Assembly: GCA_965230765.1 (NCBI GenBank)
Contig: CBDDLR010000002.1
Coordinates: 372,001 to 436,000 of the forward strand
Reading direction: 5' to 3'
Length of the DNA: 64,000 bases
Source: Sunxiuqinia sp965230765
GTDB lineage: Bacteria > Bacteroidota > Bacteroidia > Bacteroidales > Prolixibacteraceae
This document shows positions 41,710-50,563 of this stretch, piece by piece (the stretch's first letter is position 1; every line of letters starts with the position of its first letter). The position numbers were made by a program, and so were the translations under genes. A model generated the notes under the pieces. It had not been told where the DNA came from, did no database searches, and saw only the letters and a list, made by a program, of their open reading frames with translations.

Positions 41710-44053
41710 CGCTCACTGCATCTACTGGACATGCTTGTCTACAAGCATCGCACTTGATGCACAGTTCGGTGTCTATCGTGTGTTTTTTATGTGGTTCGAA
41801 TTGAATTGCATCCACTGGGCATTTCTGTGCACATTTTGTGCAGCCAATACAATCATCGTTGATGGAGTACTGAATTAGTCCGGCGCATTTACCTGCCGGG
41901 CACTTGCCATTAACGTGCGCTTCATATTCATCATAGAAATATTGCAAGGTGGTCAGAATGGGGTTTGGAGCCGATTTTCCCAAGTTGCAAAGGCTTCCTT
42001 TTTGTGTCCATTCAGCCAAATATTTCAATTCTTCCAGGTCTTTTTTTGTTCCTGTCCCTTCCGTTATCCGCTCCAGGATATCCAACATCCGTTTGGTCCC
42101 GACCCTGCAGAATGTGCATTTACCGCACGACTCATCCTGGGTGAACGACAAGAAATACTTGGCAATGTCCACCATGCAGTCAGTTTCATCCAATACCACC
42201 AATCCTCCTGAACCCATCATGGCACCCACTTCAATTAATGACTGGTAATCAATGGGCGTATCGTAAAGCGTGGCTGGGATACAACCACCTGACGGACCTC
42301 CAACCTGCACCGCTTTGAATTGTTTGCCATTCTGCACTCCACCACCAATTTCTTCCACAATTTCACGGATGGTGATTCCCATTGGAACTTCAATCAAACC
42401 GCCACGGTTAATTTTACCTGCTAGTGAAAATACCTTGGTGCCCTTTGAATTATCTGTGCCGATTTGCCTGAATTGATCTTCCCCTTGCCTGAAAATATAG
42501 GAAATCATGGCAAAGGTTTCGGTGTTGTTGATCAGGGTAGGTTGCCCCCACAATCCCTTTTTTGCGGGGAAAGGCGGACGTACTCTGGGAAAACCCCTGT
42601 TTCCTTCAATAGATGCGATTAGGGCTGTTTCTTCGCCACAAACAAAAGCACCAGCTCCTTCATAAACTTGCATATCGAAACTAAAATCCGAACCTAAAAT
42701 GTTGTTACCGATCAGGTTCTGTTCCTTGCAATAAACCAATGCCTGGCGGATACGTGTTACAGCAAGGGGATATTCAGCACGAATGTAGAAATAGGCTTCA
42801 TCGGCCTGAATAGCTTTGGCAGCTATTAGCATTCCTTCAATGACCCGGTATGGGTATGATTCCAACAACATACGATCCATGAATGCTCCTGGATCACCTT
42901 CATCACCATTGCATATCAGATACTTGCGTTCACCTTTTTCATTTTTTGCCAACTCCCATTTCATGCCTGTTAAGAAGCCAGCGCCACCACGGCCACGCAA
43001 GCCGCTTTCTTTTACTTTATTGATGATTTGATCACCATCCATTTTCAAGGCTTCTTCCAATGCCTGAAAGCCTCCGTTTCGTTTATATTCTTCAATGTCG
43101 AGCGGATTAATGACGCCACGGTGTTCGGTAGCAATCGGGATTTGACGATCCAGGAAATTGGAAACCATCTCATCCCTGACATCAATTGAATAGCGCTCCA
43201 CAGGTTCCCAAACTTCGTCAGTTTGAACGCCTTCAAGGAGATTGTAAACTTTGTTGGTTACACGTTTAAACAGACTATTTGGTTTGAAATGGTTGTCGAT
43301 GATTTGGCGAACTTCCTGAGGTTTCACCTTTGCGTACAGCTTGCTGTCTTTATTTTCATCAATTACTTCAACCAACGGAACCTGGTGGCACATGCCCACA
43401 CATCCGACATGCTTTAATTTTACATCAATTCCTGTTCCAACAACCGATTCTTCAATTTCTTTTTTTACATCCTCACTGCCGCTGGCCACACAACACGATC
43501 CGAGTCCAATCCTGATTTCACCCTGAAACTCAGGCTCGCCTTTTTTGCGGTGTTGCTTTTTCTTTCCGGTTTTTCCTACCTGGCTTTCAAAATCGTGAAT
43601 AACCGATTCAATCCTATCCGTGGTAACATGGCCATAAGTTACATCATCAATTTGTACAACAGGGGCAAGTGTGCAACATCCCAAACACGAAACCTTGTCA
43701 AGTGTGTATTTGCCACTTTCATTCATTATTTCCCCATCATTTAACTTGAAGTGACGTTTAAATGCATCATACACCTGCATAGCACCTTTTACGTGGCAGG
43801 CAGTTCCAACGCATACCTTCACCATGTGTTCGCCAACTGGCTGCATGCGGAATTGATGATAAAAACTGGCGACCCCGGTGATGTCGGCGGGTGTTATATC
43901 CGTAGTTTCTGCCAGTCTTCGTAGCGATTCTTCCGGAAGGTAATTATATTCATCCTGAATGGCCTGTAGGATAGGTATCAACGCACGTTTAGTATTGCCC
44001 TTCTCAGCAATAATAGCATCTGTTTTCGATATGAAATTTGAACTGTTTGTCAT
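41702..44053 (-). CDS. NADH dehydrogenase-type fusion: NuoE + 2Fe-2S thioredoxin-like + NuoF + 2[4Fe-4S] (HndA-B-C-like)
   Basis: A 783-residue cytosolic flavo-FeS protein. Residues 1-160: NuoE/HndA [2Fe-2S] domain (C81, C86, C123, C126 or C127). Residues 180-255: a second thioredoxin-like [2Fe-2S] domain like HndB (GLGSCC, GCVGMC). Residues 290-690: NuoF with NADH/FMN motifs (GLRGRGGAGFLTGMKW, YLICNGDEGDPGAFMDR, GAGAFVCGEETALIASIEG) and the N3-type cluster CGKCTFC with its fourth Cys in GSLCNLG. Residues 727-783: two 4Fe-4S ferredoxin motifs (CIGCTKCAQKCP, CIKCDACRQACP). This equals HndA+HndB+HndC in one chain, the NADH module of electron-bifurcating complexes. No hydrogenase large subunit is nearby. 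The ATG at 44053 lies 4 bases after the stop of propeller 4. Confidence 0.92.
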   Translation of the reverse strand: MTNSSNFISKTDAIIAEKGNTKRALIPILQAIQDEYNYLPEESLRRLAETTDITPADITGVASFYHQFRMQPVGEHMVKVCVGTACHVKGAMQVYDAFKRHFKLNDGEIMNESGKYTLDKVSCLGCCTLAPVVQIDDVTYGHVTTDRIESVIHDFESQVGKTGKKKQHRKKGEPEFQGEIRIGLGSCCVASGSEDVKKEIEESVVGTGIDVKLKHVGCVGMCHQVPLVEVIDENKDSKLYAKVKPQEVRQIIDNHFKPNSLFKRVTNKVYNLLEGVQTDEVWEPVERYSIDVRDEMVSNFLDRQIPIATEHRGVINPLDIEEYKRNGGFQALEEALKMDGDQIINKVKESGLRGRGGAGFLTGMKWELAKNEKGERKYLICNGDEGDPGAFMDRMLLESYPYRVIEGMLIAAKAIQADEAYFYIRAEYPLAVTRIRQALVYCKEQNLIGNNILGSDFSFDMQVYEGAGAFVCGEETALIASIEGNRGFPRVRPPFPAKKGLWGQPTLINNTETFAMISYIFRQGEDQFRQIGTDNSKGTKVFSLAGKINRGGLIEVPMGITIREIVEEIGGGVQNGKQFKAVQVGGPSGGCIPATLYDTPIDYQSLIEVGAMMGSGGLVVLDETDCMVDIAKYFLSFTQDESCGKCTFCRVGTKRMLDILERITEGTGTKKDLEELKYLAEWTQKGSLCNLGKSAPNPILTTLQYFYDEYEAHVNGKCPAGKCAGLIQYSINDDCIGCTKCAQKCPVDAIQFEPHKKHTIDTELCIKCDACRQACPVDAVSVL

Positions 44054-44057
44054 TCGT

Positions 44058-45977
44058 TTATTCTCCAATACAATACAAGTGTTCAAACCCCCTCAAATAA
44101 ATTCTTCCATCTGAAAAAGCCGGTGTGCATGTAGATTCTTCCCCAAGTTCTGGATCAGCTATCAGTTGGTATTCTTTAGCTAATTTGAAAATATGCGTTT
44201 TCCCGCTCATGTCTGTGATAAAGATGTTGCCCTCAGCCAATATGGGCGATCCGTAAAAACCATCGGCATATTCCTGTTCCCAGTATTTCGTTCCGTCTTT
44301 GGCATCGAAACAGGCAATTACGCCATAACTGGTTGCAATAATCAATAGTCCTTCGGCAGCCAACGGACTGGCAACCTCAGGAAGGTAATCGCTGTCTTCC
44401 CAAACAATTTCTCCGGTTTTGGTGTCAATTGCGGCCAGTGTTGCATATTCGTTAGCTGCGTACACAATTCCATCAGCGTATCCAACCGAAGGCCCTACTT
44501 CACCCATCATGCAATCCACTTCCCAAAGTTTCTCACCAGTATCAGGATTGTATGAAACCACTAACGGTTCAGCAGTCAGGATCAGTTCATCACGATCATC
44601 GGTTCTCGCCAACACTGGGCTTGCCCATGAAATACGAACTCCTGTTCTAACTGTTTCCCAGATTTTTTCGCCCGTCACAGCATTAAATGCCATAACTTTG
44701 CCACCTTTGTTGGTGTCGTACTGAACAACCAACTTGTCTTTATAAATAATCAATGATGATGAATGCCCGTAATGGTTGTCAGGGACGCCCAGGTTCTTTG
44801 CCCAAATCTTTTCCCCATTCATGTCTAGTGAGACCAGGTCGCCTGTTCCAAAAATTGCAAAAACATTCTCTCCGTTAGTTGCCATTGTTGATGCGGCAAG
44901 TCCGGTATCTTCTGTAGTTTCAGGCGCATTTGCTGGTGACCCGGGGATGCCAGTTGCATCAACCTGCCAAAGTATTTCTCCAGTGTTTTTATTGAAACAG
45001 TAAACCTGTCTGACAGTATTATCTGCACCACTTAAAAACAACTTGTCTTCCCAAATGATAGGAGAGTTATACCCATGTTTTGGAACTTTCACCTTCCACA
45101 GTATATTTTCACCGGATGCACCATCCCAATTCGTAGGGATGTTTGTTTGGTGAACGATTCCGTTGGTTTGTGGTCCTCTGAAGAATGGGTAATTTTCATT
45201 TAACTCATCTTGGTTAGCAATGATTGATATATCTGTCTTATATTGATTTGCTTCTTTTTTCTCAAGTTTAGTTTCAGCCACCACCTTTGTCTGCTCCTCA
45301 GCATTTGTAGGTGATTCTTTCGTTTCTTCTGAAATATCGTCAGAAGTTGTTTTTTCAACAGTTGTCGTTTTTTCTGCCTCCTGAATTTCTTCTTCAGAAA
45401 CAATTGGATCTTCCTGAACTACTTCAGTTGAAACTAGCGTTGCTTCTTCAATAATAGGCTGATCAACTGTTTCTGTATTTGCCATTACTTTGGGTTCATA
45501 CGAATCCAAAGCGTTGTATGAAAAATATCCGGAAGTTAAAGCTAAAAGAATCAAGCCAGCACCCACATAAACTACCCATTTTCGAGCCAACTGTTTGTCC
45601 AGGAACGGATTTTTTTCGATTCCTTCCAGTTCATCCAGTTTAGATTTCAGTGAATTCATATACCTGACAGCTAAAACAAAAACCAAAATGGCGAAAATAA
45701 GGAGGTATGCACCTGTCTTGATTTGCCACTGGCTGGTAAAATAGGCTTTTCTAATTAGCAAATCCAAGGCACGGATATCTTCTTTTAGTGCTTCGTCCTG
45801 AGGATTAACATGAAGCCGTTCAACCAGTGTATTTAATGCCTCACTCTCCAGCGGATCAACACTTTTATACTGAATGTAATTTGCGATAAGCATGACGCAG
45901 ATAATGATGCTGAAAATTGCGGCAATCCATGCAATTCCCCGGGCAATACTTATTTTATCGTTGGTAGATATATTCAT
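44058..45977 (-). CDS. Membrane-anchored PQQ-like beta-propeller protein (propeller 4)
   Basis: A 639-residue protein. Transmembrane helices near residues 13-31, 84-103 and 133-152 flank a helical cytosolic or periplasmic segment. An acidic Glu/Thr/Val-rich linker (about 165-245) is followed by an eight-blade-type propeller from about 258 (YPFFRGPQTNGIV, GENILWKVKVPKHGYNSPI) to the end. Blade motifs include GEILWQVDATG, GEKIWETVRTG, GEKLWEVDCMM and GTKYWEQEYADG. The YNSPI and NHYGHSSS loops are typical of the PQQ_2 class in Bacteroidota and Planctomycetes. It could present the propeller at the outer face of the inner membrane. Directly upstream of the HndABC-like gene. Confidence 0.85.
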   Translation of the reverse strand: MNISTNDKISIARGIAWIAAIFSIIICVMLIANYIQYKSVDPLESEALNTLVERLHVNPQDEALKEDIRALDLLIRKAYFTSQWQIKTGAYLLIFAILVFVLAVRYMNSLKSKLDELEGIEKNPFLDKQLARKWVVYVGAGLILLALTSGYFSYNALDSYEPKVMANTETVDQPIIEEATLVSTEVVQEDPIVSEEEIQEAEKTTTVEKTTSDDISEETKESPTNAEEQTKVVAETKLEKKEANQYKTDISIIANQDELNENYPFFRGPQTNGIVHQTNIPTNWDGASGENILWKVKVPKHGYNSPIIWEDKLFLSGADNTVRQVYCFNKNTGEILWQVDATGIPGSPANAPETTEDTGLAASTMATNGENVFAIFGTGDLVSLDMNGEKIWAKNLGVPDNHYGHSSSLIIYKDKLVVQYDTNKGGKVMAFNAVTGEKIWETVRTGVRISWASPVLARTDDRDELILTAEPLVVSYNPDTGEKLWEVDCMMGEVGPSVGYADGIVYAANEYATLAAIDTKTGEIVWEDSDYLPEVASPLAAEGLLIIATSYGVIACFDAKDGTKYWEQEYADGFYGSPILAEGNIFITDMSGKTHIFKLAKEYQLIADPELGEESTCTPAFSDGRIYLRGFEHLYCIGE

Positions 45978-45980
45978 ATT

Positions 45981-46043
45981 CTTGATTCTGGATACTCGAT
46001 TCTGGATACTCGATACTCAATTCTGGATACTTGATCCTGGCTT
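45981..46043. repeat. Heptanucleotide array (9 units, CTGGATA/CTCGATT)
   Basis: Nine units on the plus strand, alternating CTGGATA with CTCGATT, CTCGATA, CTCAATT and CTTGATC. It begins 3 bases from the propeller-4 start codon and forms its leader on the minus strand. Confidence 0.9.
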
Positions 46044-46102
46044 GTATTTATTTGTTTGAAGTTCAAAAGTCGTTCTATATCTTGTTTCATACTTTTATCG
46101 TT

Positions 46103-46137
46103 TATCCCGTATCGTGCATCCAGCATCCAATATCAAG
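46103..46137. repeat. Heptanucleotide array (5 units)
   Basis: TATCCCG, TATCGTG, CATCCAG, CATCCAA and TATCAAG in exact 7-base register. The stop codon of the membrane FeS gene (46133-46135) lies inside. Confidence 0.8.
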
Positions 46138-47398
46138 CTTCAGCTTTTACCGGGCAATAGTCCATGCAACGGCCACAGCTAAGGCAATTGGTTTTGTCGG
46201 TTTCGTAATCTTCACGGCTACGGTGCGATGACAGTTTTGTTAGCGTTAGTCCAATAACTAATCCCATAAAGGCACCCCAAATCCAGCCGCCCCAATAAAA
46301 CTGGCTTTGTATTTTTTGTGCATCCACCACAAGTTCATCCAACGTTTTTCCCATTTGCATAAACGTTCGTACATCAATATTGTCTTGATCATTGATTAGT
46401 TCCGGGTTCTCAACAATTTCGCTGGCCAGGTAAACGGTTTTGTTCATTTTTGAAAGTGGCACATGCAACATAGAGCCTGACAGTCCTCCCAGTCCCATCC
46501 AAAGCGGAATGAACAGCAGGTAGGCAGCGAATCGCCGAACATTTTTATTTCGGTTTCCAGTAGATGGAGTAGGTTCCTCAATAGCCCCAAAAGGGCAGGA
46601 GTTTGCACATAGCTTACATTGGATGCATTCTGCAGGTGTGATGCTTAAATGTTTTTTTGAGAAGGTTGACATCCATCCTAACAGCACTCCATACGGGCAG
46701 AAAAAGCGACAATAAGGACGGGCCACAAATACGCCGACAAGCAAAAATAATCCACCCAAAAGAAGCATTTGGAACTGTGCATCAAAGCGGAAAATCCCTA
46801 CGAATGGATCGTATCGGCAGATGATGAAATCGGATTTTGTAGCAACATACAACACAGCCAGGGACAAGTACAAATAGGGAATTAATCCTAAAACTTTTTG
46901 AAGCCACTTCGGTAATTCGATCGGACGAAATGCTACAATATCCTGGATAGCACCCAGTGGACAAACGCCAGCACAAAACGTTCTGCCCAAAAAGAGTGCA
47001 GTAATAAGTGGTATTAGAAAAAACAACAGTGCACTCAGCGGAAGCACATAGCTCGGATCAACCATTGCCAGTACAACATTTTGGATGGCACCGATAGAAC
47101 AGATGCAGCCTTCACGAAAAAACCCGAAATAAACGAGTGAAAAAACAGACATCCAAAAAATGCCGGAACGTGATCGTTTTTTTAGTGCAAGCCAACTGAC
47201 GATACCCAAGGCCAGGACAAGCACAAAAACATCCAGGTACTCCCAAAATAAAGTCCTTGCGTCAGGCGTTGTAGTTGGCGGTTGAACATATCCTGTCTCA
47301 AATTCCGGTTTTGGAAATCGTTGCTGTGCCTGTGCCCAAAGCGGCAGGCTGATCATGAAAAACAGAATGGTTAGGTAGATATGCTTGAGTTTCGTCAT
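46133..47398 (-). CDS. NapH/NosR-like membrane iron-sulfur protein
   Basis: A 421-residue polytopic protein. The N-terminal signal or first TM is YLTILFFMISLPLWAQAQ, followed by a periplasmic segment, then four to five further TMs. The NapH/NosR-type cysteine motifs facing one side are CxCxxGxxQ (CICSIGAIQNVV), CAGVCPLGAIQD and CRFFCPYG. Ferredoxin motif CIQCKLCANSCPFGAI lies near 262-277, and an incomplete one, CLSCGRCMDYCPVKAEA, closes the protein. Such proteins move electrons between quinol or flavin and periplasmic FeS partners. It is 10 bases downstream of the polyferredoxin gene. Confidence 0.85.
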   Translation of the reverse strand: MTKLKHIYLTILFFMISLPLWAQAQQRFPKPEFETGYVQPPTTTPDARTLFWEYLDVFVLVLALGIVSWLALKKRSRSGIFWMSVFSLVYFGFFREGCICSIGAIQNVVLAMVDPSYVLPLSALLFFLIPLITALFLGRTFCAGVCPLGAIQDIVAFRPIELPKWLQKVLGLIPYLYLSLAVLYVATKSDFIICRYDPFVGIFRFDAQFQMLLLGGLFLLVGVFVARPYCRFFCPYGVLLGWMSTFSKKHLSITPAECIQCKLCANSCPFGAIEEPTPSTGNRNKNVRRFAAYLLFIPLWMGLGGLSGSMLHVPLSKMNKTVYLASEIVENPELINDQDNIDVRTFMQMGKTLDELVVDAQKIQSQFYWGGWIWGAFMGLVIGLTLTKLSSHRSREDYETDKTNCLSCGRCMDYCPVKAEA

Positions 47399-47407
47399 GC
47401 TTCAGTT

Positions 47408-47992
47408 TTAGCTGTGGCTGTCTTCAGCCGTGAAGTCCCCTTTAATTAGGTAAGGTTTGGAAGCCGGAACCCTTTGAAAAGCATCGGCCGGGCAAACCCG
47501 GGCAATGGAGCATTCGTTGCAGTTTACGCACAAATCGTGGCGGACTTGCAAGTGCAACGATCCGTTTCCAAAGGCGGTACACCCTTTCACGCACTTGGCG
47601 CAACCAATGCATAAATCTTCAATGATTTCATATTCAAAATAAGGCTCCTCAATAAATTTTCTTCGAATGGCGGAAGTAGGGCAGAGCTGATTCTCTGCTG
47701 CCGTTGAAAGCTCGTTGGCATCAGGTTTCAGGTAGCCACCACACAGATCACAATAACCACAAAGTTCGTATGCATGAACACATTTAACCGCAGACGGTGT
47801 AACCACACATTCATCAGCACATCTTCCACAGGACACACATTTGAATGGGTCTAACTGCCACACAAAGTCATCAGCATTCACTTTCAATGCAGATACCCCG
47901 GCAACACCAGCCAGTGATAACCCCAACGAAAGGCGCATGCCTTTTTGGATAAACTCTCTTCTATTGCTTCTATTTTTTTCTTTATCGTTCAT
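47408..47992 (-). CDS. Tat-type periplasmic polyferredoxin (NapG-like)
   Basis: A 194-residue FeS protein with a twin-arginine-type signal (NRREFIQKGMRLSLGLSLAG). Cysteine motifs: CVSCGRCADEC with later CVHAYELCGYCDLC and CPTSAI; CIGCAKCVKGC near 133-143; and CVNCNECSIARVCPADAF near 159-176. This gives three to four [4Fe-4S] sites. NapG, NrfC and related proteins are similar and accept electrons from a NapH-like partner, whose gene follows 10 bases downstream. Its start overlaps the tiny Cys4 protein gene by 11 bases. Confidence 0.85.
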   Translation of the reverse strand: MNDKEKNRSNRREFIQKGMRLSLGLSLAGVAGVSALKVNADDFVWQLDPFKCVSCGRCADECVVTPSAVKCVHAYELCGYCDLCGGYLKPDANELSTAAENQLCPTSAIRRKFIEEPYFEYEIIEDLCIGCAKCVKGCTAFGNGSLHLQVRHDLCVNCNECSIARVCPADAFQRVPASKPYLIKGDFTAEDSHS

Positions 47993-48176
47993 TTTTTCGA
48001 CTGGCTATCGCTTTGTCCAGTTCACATGTAGTAAATTTCTTGCAAGAATTACACTTTTCATCAATCATACACTTGTAATCGATTTTTTCTTTTGTAATCA
48101 AATATCCTACTCCTGCTGCCATTCCTGCTAAGATGCCCAGTTGGACACTTCTTCTAATAAATTCTTTTCTATTCAT
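47982..48176 (-). CDS. Tiny Tat/anchor protein with a Cys4 motif
   Basis: A 64-residue protein. The N-terminus MNRKEFIRRSVQLGILAG resembles a twin-arginine signal leading into one hydrophobic helix (about 12-26). The rest has four cysteines spaced C-x5-C-x2-C-x5-C (KCMIDEKCNSCKKFTTC), able to hold one FeS cluster or Zn. It overlaps the NHL gene before it (8 bases) and the polyferredoxin after it (11 bases), so it is very probably translated and belongs to this system. No family recognised. Confidence 0.78.
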   Translation of the reverse strand: MNRKEFIRRSVQLGILAGMAAGVGYLITKEKIDYKCMIDEKCNSCKKFTTCELDKAIASRKNER

Positions 48177-49140
48177 GATTTCGTTTAAATATTCGTATTT
48201 GTTTACGCGAGAAGTCCAACGTGTAAATTAAGCCATCTTCACCCACAGTTACTTCAGCAGGTTTTGAATCTGCATCGAACTGATTTGGAGCAGCTACCAC
48301 ACCTTGATATTCTCCGTGTTGATCGTATATCTTTATTCTGTTTATTCCTTTTTCACTGGTCACAAAAGAATTGTCTTCCAGTATGGCAATGTGTGAAGGA
48401 TTGCAACATCCGCAAAACCCTTCTGTTTTCGCTGATGATTTTGTCCAGCTGGTTCGCATTGCCCCATCGTTGGTGTAGTTTTCCAGACTATGCCTGCCCG
48501 GGTTCACAGCCCAAAGAAAACCTTCTTCAGTCAAAGCGATATCGAAGTATGGGCTCGGAATGATGTAACCTGGAACTGCTTTGTCATCATCTTTTTCACC
48601 GATTCGGTTTAAAACTTTGCCATCTTTTGAACATTTATAAACCACCCGGTTTCCGGCATCGGCAACATAAACCAATTCATCAGAAACTGCTATTGAAGTA
48701 ATGACTGACCGCTCTCCAAATGAAGGCCAATTTTGTATTTCGTTTCCAGCTTGATCGTATGCAGCAACGTAGTTGTTATAGCCTACCCAAATATCACCAG
48801 AAGGCGAAGTGGTAACACAAGTTGGGGTAGAGGAGAGCGTCGAGTTTGAAAGGTTGCGACCTTCCCGGTCAAGCAGAAAAATTGTACTATCTGCAACCAC
48901 AATAATTGTGTCTTTCCAACTAGTTATTCCTTTGGGCGAATCAGTTTGAAGCTGTATAGTTTTAATTTCAGAATAAATGATTTCAGATGGATCAACCCGT
49001 GTGTATTCACTCAGATCCAATTCATACGGATTTTCTTGGTTTTTCCCTTTCCTGTTAACCGCAAAATCACGTACGATAATTACTGCAATAGCTATCGCTG
49101 CTACAATCAGGAAAATATTTATCAGTTTTTTGTTCTTCAT
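48169..49140 (-). CDS. Membrane-anchored NHL/SMP-30-like six-blade propeller
   Basis: A 323-residue protein with an N-terminal anchor (LINIFLIVAAIAIAVIIVRDF) and a beta-propeller of NHL type. Blades include ITSWKDTIIVVADSTIFLLDREG, DIWVGYNNYVAAYDQAGNEI, ELVYVADAGNRVVYKCSKDGKVL and GLIYTLDFSRKQIRIF. An Asp/Cys-rich loop CGCCNPSHIAI in blade 5 is notable (three Cys in four residues). The role is unknown; as neighbours are FeS proteins, metal binding is conceivable. Starts 1 base after the propeller-3 stop. Confidence 0.8.
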   Translation of the reverse strand: MKNKKLINIFLIVAAIAIAVIIVRDFAVNRKGKNQENPYELDLSEYTRVDPSEIIYSEIKTIQLQTDSPKGITSWKDTIIVVADSTIFLLDREGRNLSNSTLSSTPTCVTTSPSGDIWVGYNNYVAAYDQAGNEIQNWPSFGERSVITSIAVSDELVYVADAGNRVVYKCSKDGKVLNRIGEKDDDKAVPGYIIPSPYFDIALTEEGFLWAVNPGRHSLENYTNDGAMRTSWTKSSAKTEGFCGCCNPSHIAILEDNSFVTSEKGINRIKIYDQHGEYQGVVAAPNQFDADSKPAEVTVGEDGLIYTLDFSRKQIRIFKRNHE

Positions 49141-49141
49141 G

Positions 49142-50563
49142 TTATTCGCTTATGTCAAGGCATACCATCGTTTTTGAATCACGCATCAAAAGCCTCCCAT
49201 CGGCTATGGCTAGTGGTGCCCATGCATCATGTCCATCTATGATTTTTTTCTGAGCCAGTTGTATATATTGCCCCTTGTCAGGTTTAACCATTGTTAATGT
49301 GCCATCATCACTTAATATATACATTTTGCCGTCTGCAATCATATACGGGCCTAAACCAAATCGGTTGGTTTTACCAGATGTCCAAACCAGTTTGGTGACA
49401 TCATCTGGATGAACACAGACCAGCTGGTTCCGGTTAGCCCCGGCATCTTTAGGAAGAATGCCAAAAAGATGACCCTGCCAAACAACCGGGGTTTGCTGTT
49501 CACAGGCCAATCCTTCTTTTGCTTTATATTCCTGAAGAACTTCAGTCGAATATTGATTTCCAATGGCAGTGACCTGCATCATCATTCCACCTGCTCCGTA
49601 GCCAGCGGTCAGAAAGATTCTACCATCTTCAAAAATTAAGGGTGAAGGAGCCACAACCGAATGGTTCCATGCATTCGTCTCCCAAAGAATCTCACCTTCG
49701 TCATTCCCATCTGCTGATACCCCACAAATGCCTCCGTCTGCTGAATACACATACATCTTCTTGCCGTTTAAAGTCATAGGCATGATAGACGAATGGGACA
49801 TCTTCCACTGCATGCTGTTAGGGGTTTCCCAAAGCAATTTACCTGTTTCCAGTTCAACGGCAATCATGATAGCCGATCCACCAGGAGAAAAGATGGCCTT
49901 GTCTCCATCAATTAGCGGGCACTGGGCTGTATACCACTGGGGCAATTCTGTTCCGTATTTTTTCATCATGTCCAGTCCCCAAATAAAATTGCCGTTTTCC
50001 CGGTTAACACACATGACGTGGCCTTTGGGGCCAATGCTCAGCACATAATCTTTGGTGACAGCTGGAACTGTTCTGGACATTCCATGATTTCTTTTGATGT
50101 GCACTCCATATGATCGCCTCCAAATTTCTTCCCCGCTTTCTAATGAAAAGCAGCGGAGTGCATCTTCGCGTGTTTCCTCATCATAATCGAGTAGAAAAAC
50201 CTGGCCTTTAAAAATGGCCGGGCCAGCATGACCTTCGCCAAGCTCGACCGACCATAAGGTTTTGGGGTCATTTTCTCCCCATTTATCTTTTAAAGGAACA
50301 GCATCTTTCTTAATGTTATCAAAATCACTTCCACGAAATCGTGTCCAGGTTCCCTCAAGCTTTGAAGAGAAACTACCAAAGTCCATGAAGTTCTCACCTA
50401 TTTGAATGATTTCTTCAAAAACACTGGCTTCTTGTCGGTTGTCTTCACCCGGTTGGCTAATTTGAAGCTCATTTGTTGGGTCAGTTAATAACCAAAACCC
50501 AACAGCCAGCATCCCAACAAAAATGGTGATAGCAGAAGCGATATTTATCAGTTTAGTTTTCAA
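49142..50563 (-). CDS. Membrane-anchored PQQ-like beta-propeller protein (propeller 3)
   Basis: A 473-residue protein. The anchor is LINIASAITIFVGMLAVGFWLL; then a propeller with WTRFRGSDFDNIKKDAVPL and blades such as GEEIWRRSYGVHIKRNHGMSRTVP, GNFIWGLDMMKKYGTELPQW, GKLLWETPNSMQWKMSHSSIM and TKLVWTSGKTNRFGLGPYM. The start is a TTG at 50563 that overlaps the previous stop as TTGA; the next ATG (residue 18) would cut the anchor in half. A PQQ_2 member without clear cofactor ligands. Confidence 0.82.
   Translation of the reverse strand: MKTKLINIASAITIFVGMLAVGFWLLTDPTNELQISQPGEDNRQEASVFEEIIQIGENFMDFGSFSSKLEGTWTRFRGSDFDNIKKDAVPLKDKWGENDPKTLWSVELGEGHAGPAIFKGQVFLLDYDEETREDALRCFSLESGEEIWRRSYGVHIKRNHGMSRTVPAVTKDYVLSIGPKGHVMCVNRENGNFIWGLDMMKKYGTELPQWYTAQCPLIDGDKAIFSPGGSAIMIAVELETGKLLWETPNSMQWKMSHSSIMPMTLNGKKMYVYSADGGICGVSADGNDEGEILWETNAWNHSVVAPSPLIFEDGRIFLTAGYGAGGMMMQVTAIGNQYSTEVLQEYKAKEGLACEQQTPVVWQGHLFGILPKDAGANRNQLVCVHPDDVTKLVWTSGKTNRFGLGPYMIADGKMYILSDDGTLTMVKPDKGQYIQLAQKKIIDGHDAWAPLAIADGRLLMRDSKTMVCLDISE

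Noticed and set aside
41702..44053. Part of respiratory complex I
   Set aside because: It has NuoE/NuoF domains plus extra 2Fe-2S and 4Fe-4S domains as in HndABC and lacks neighbouring nuoA-N membrane genes.
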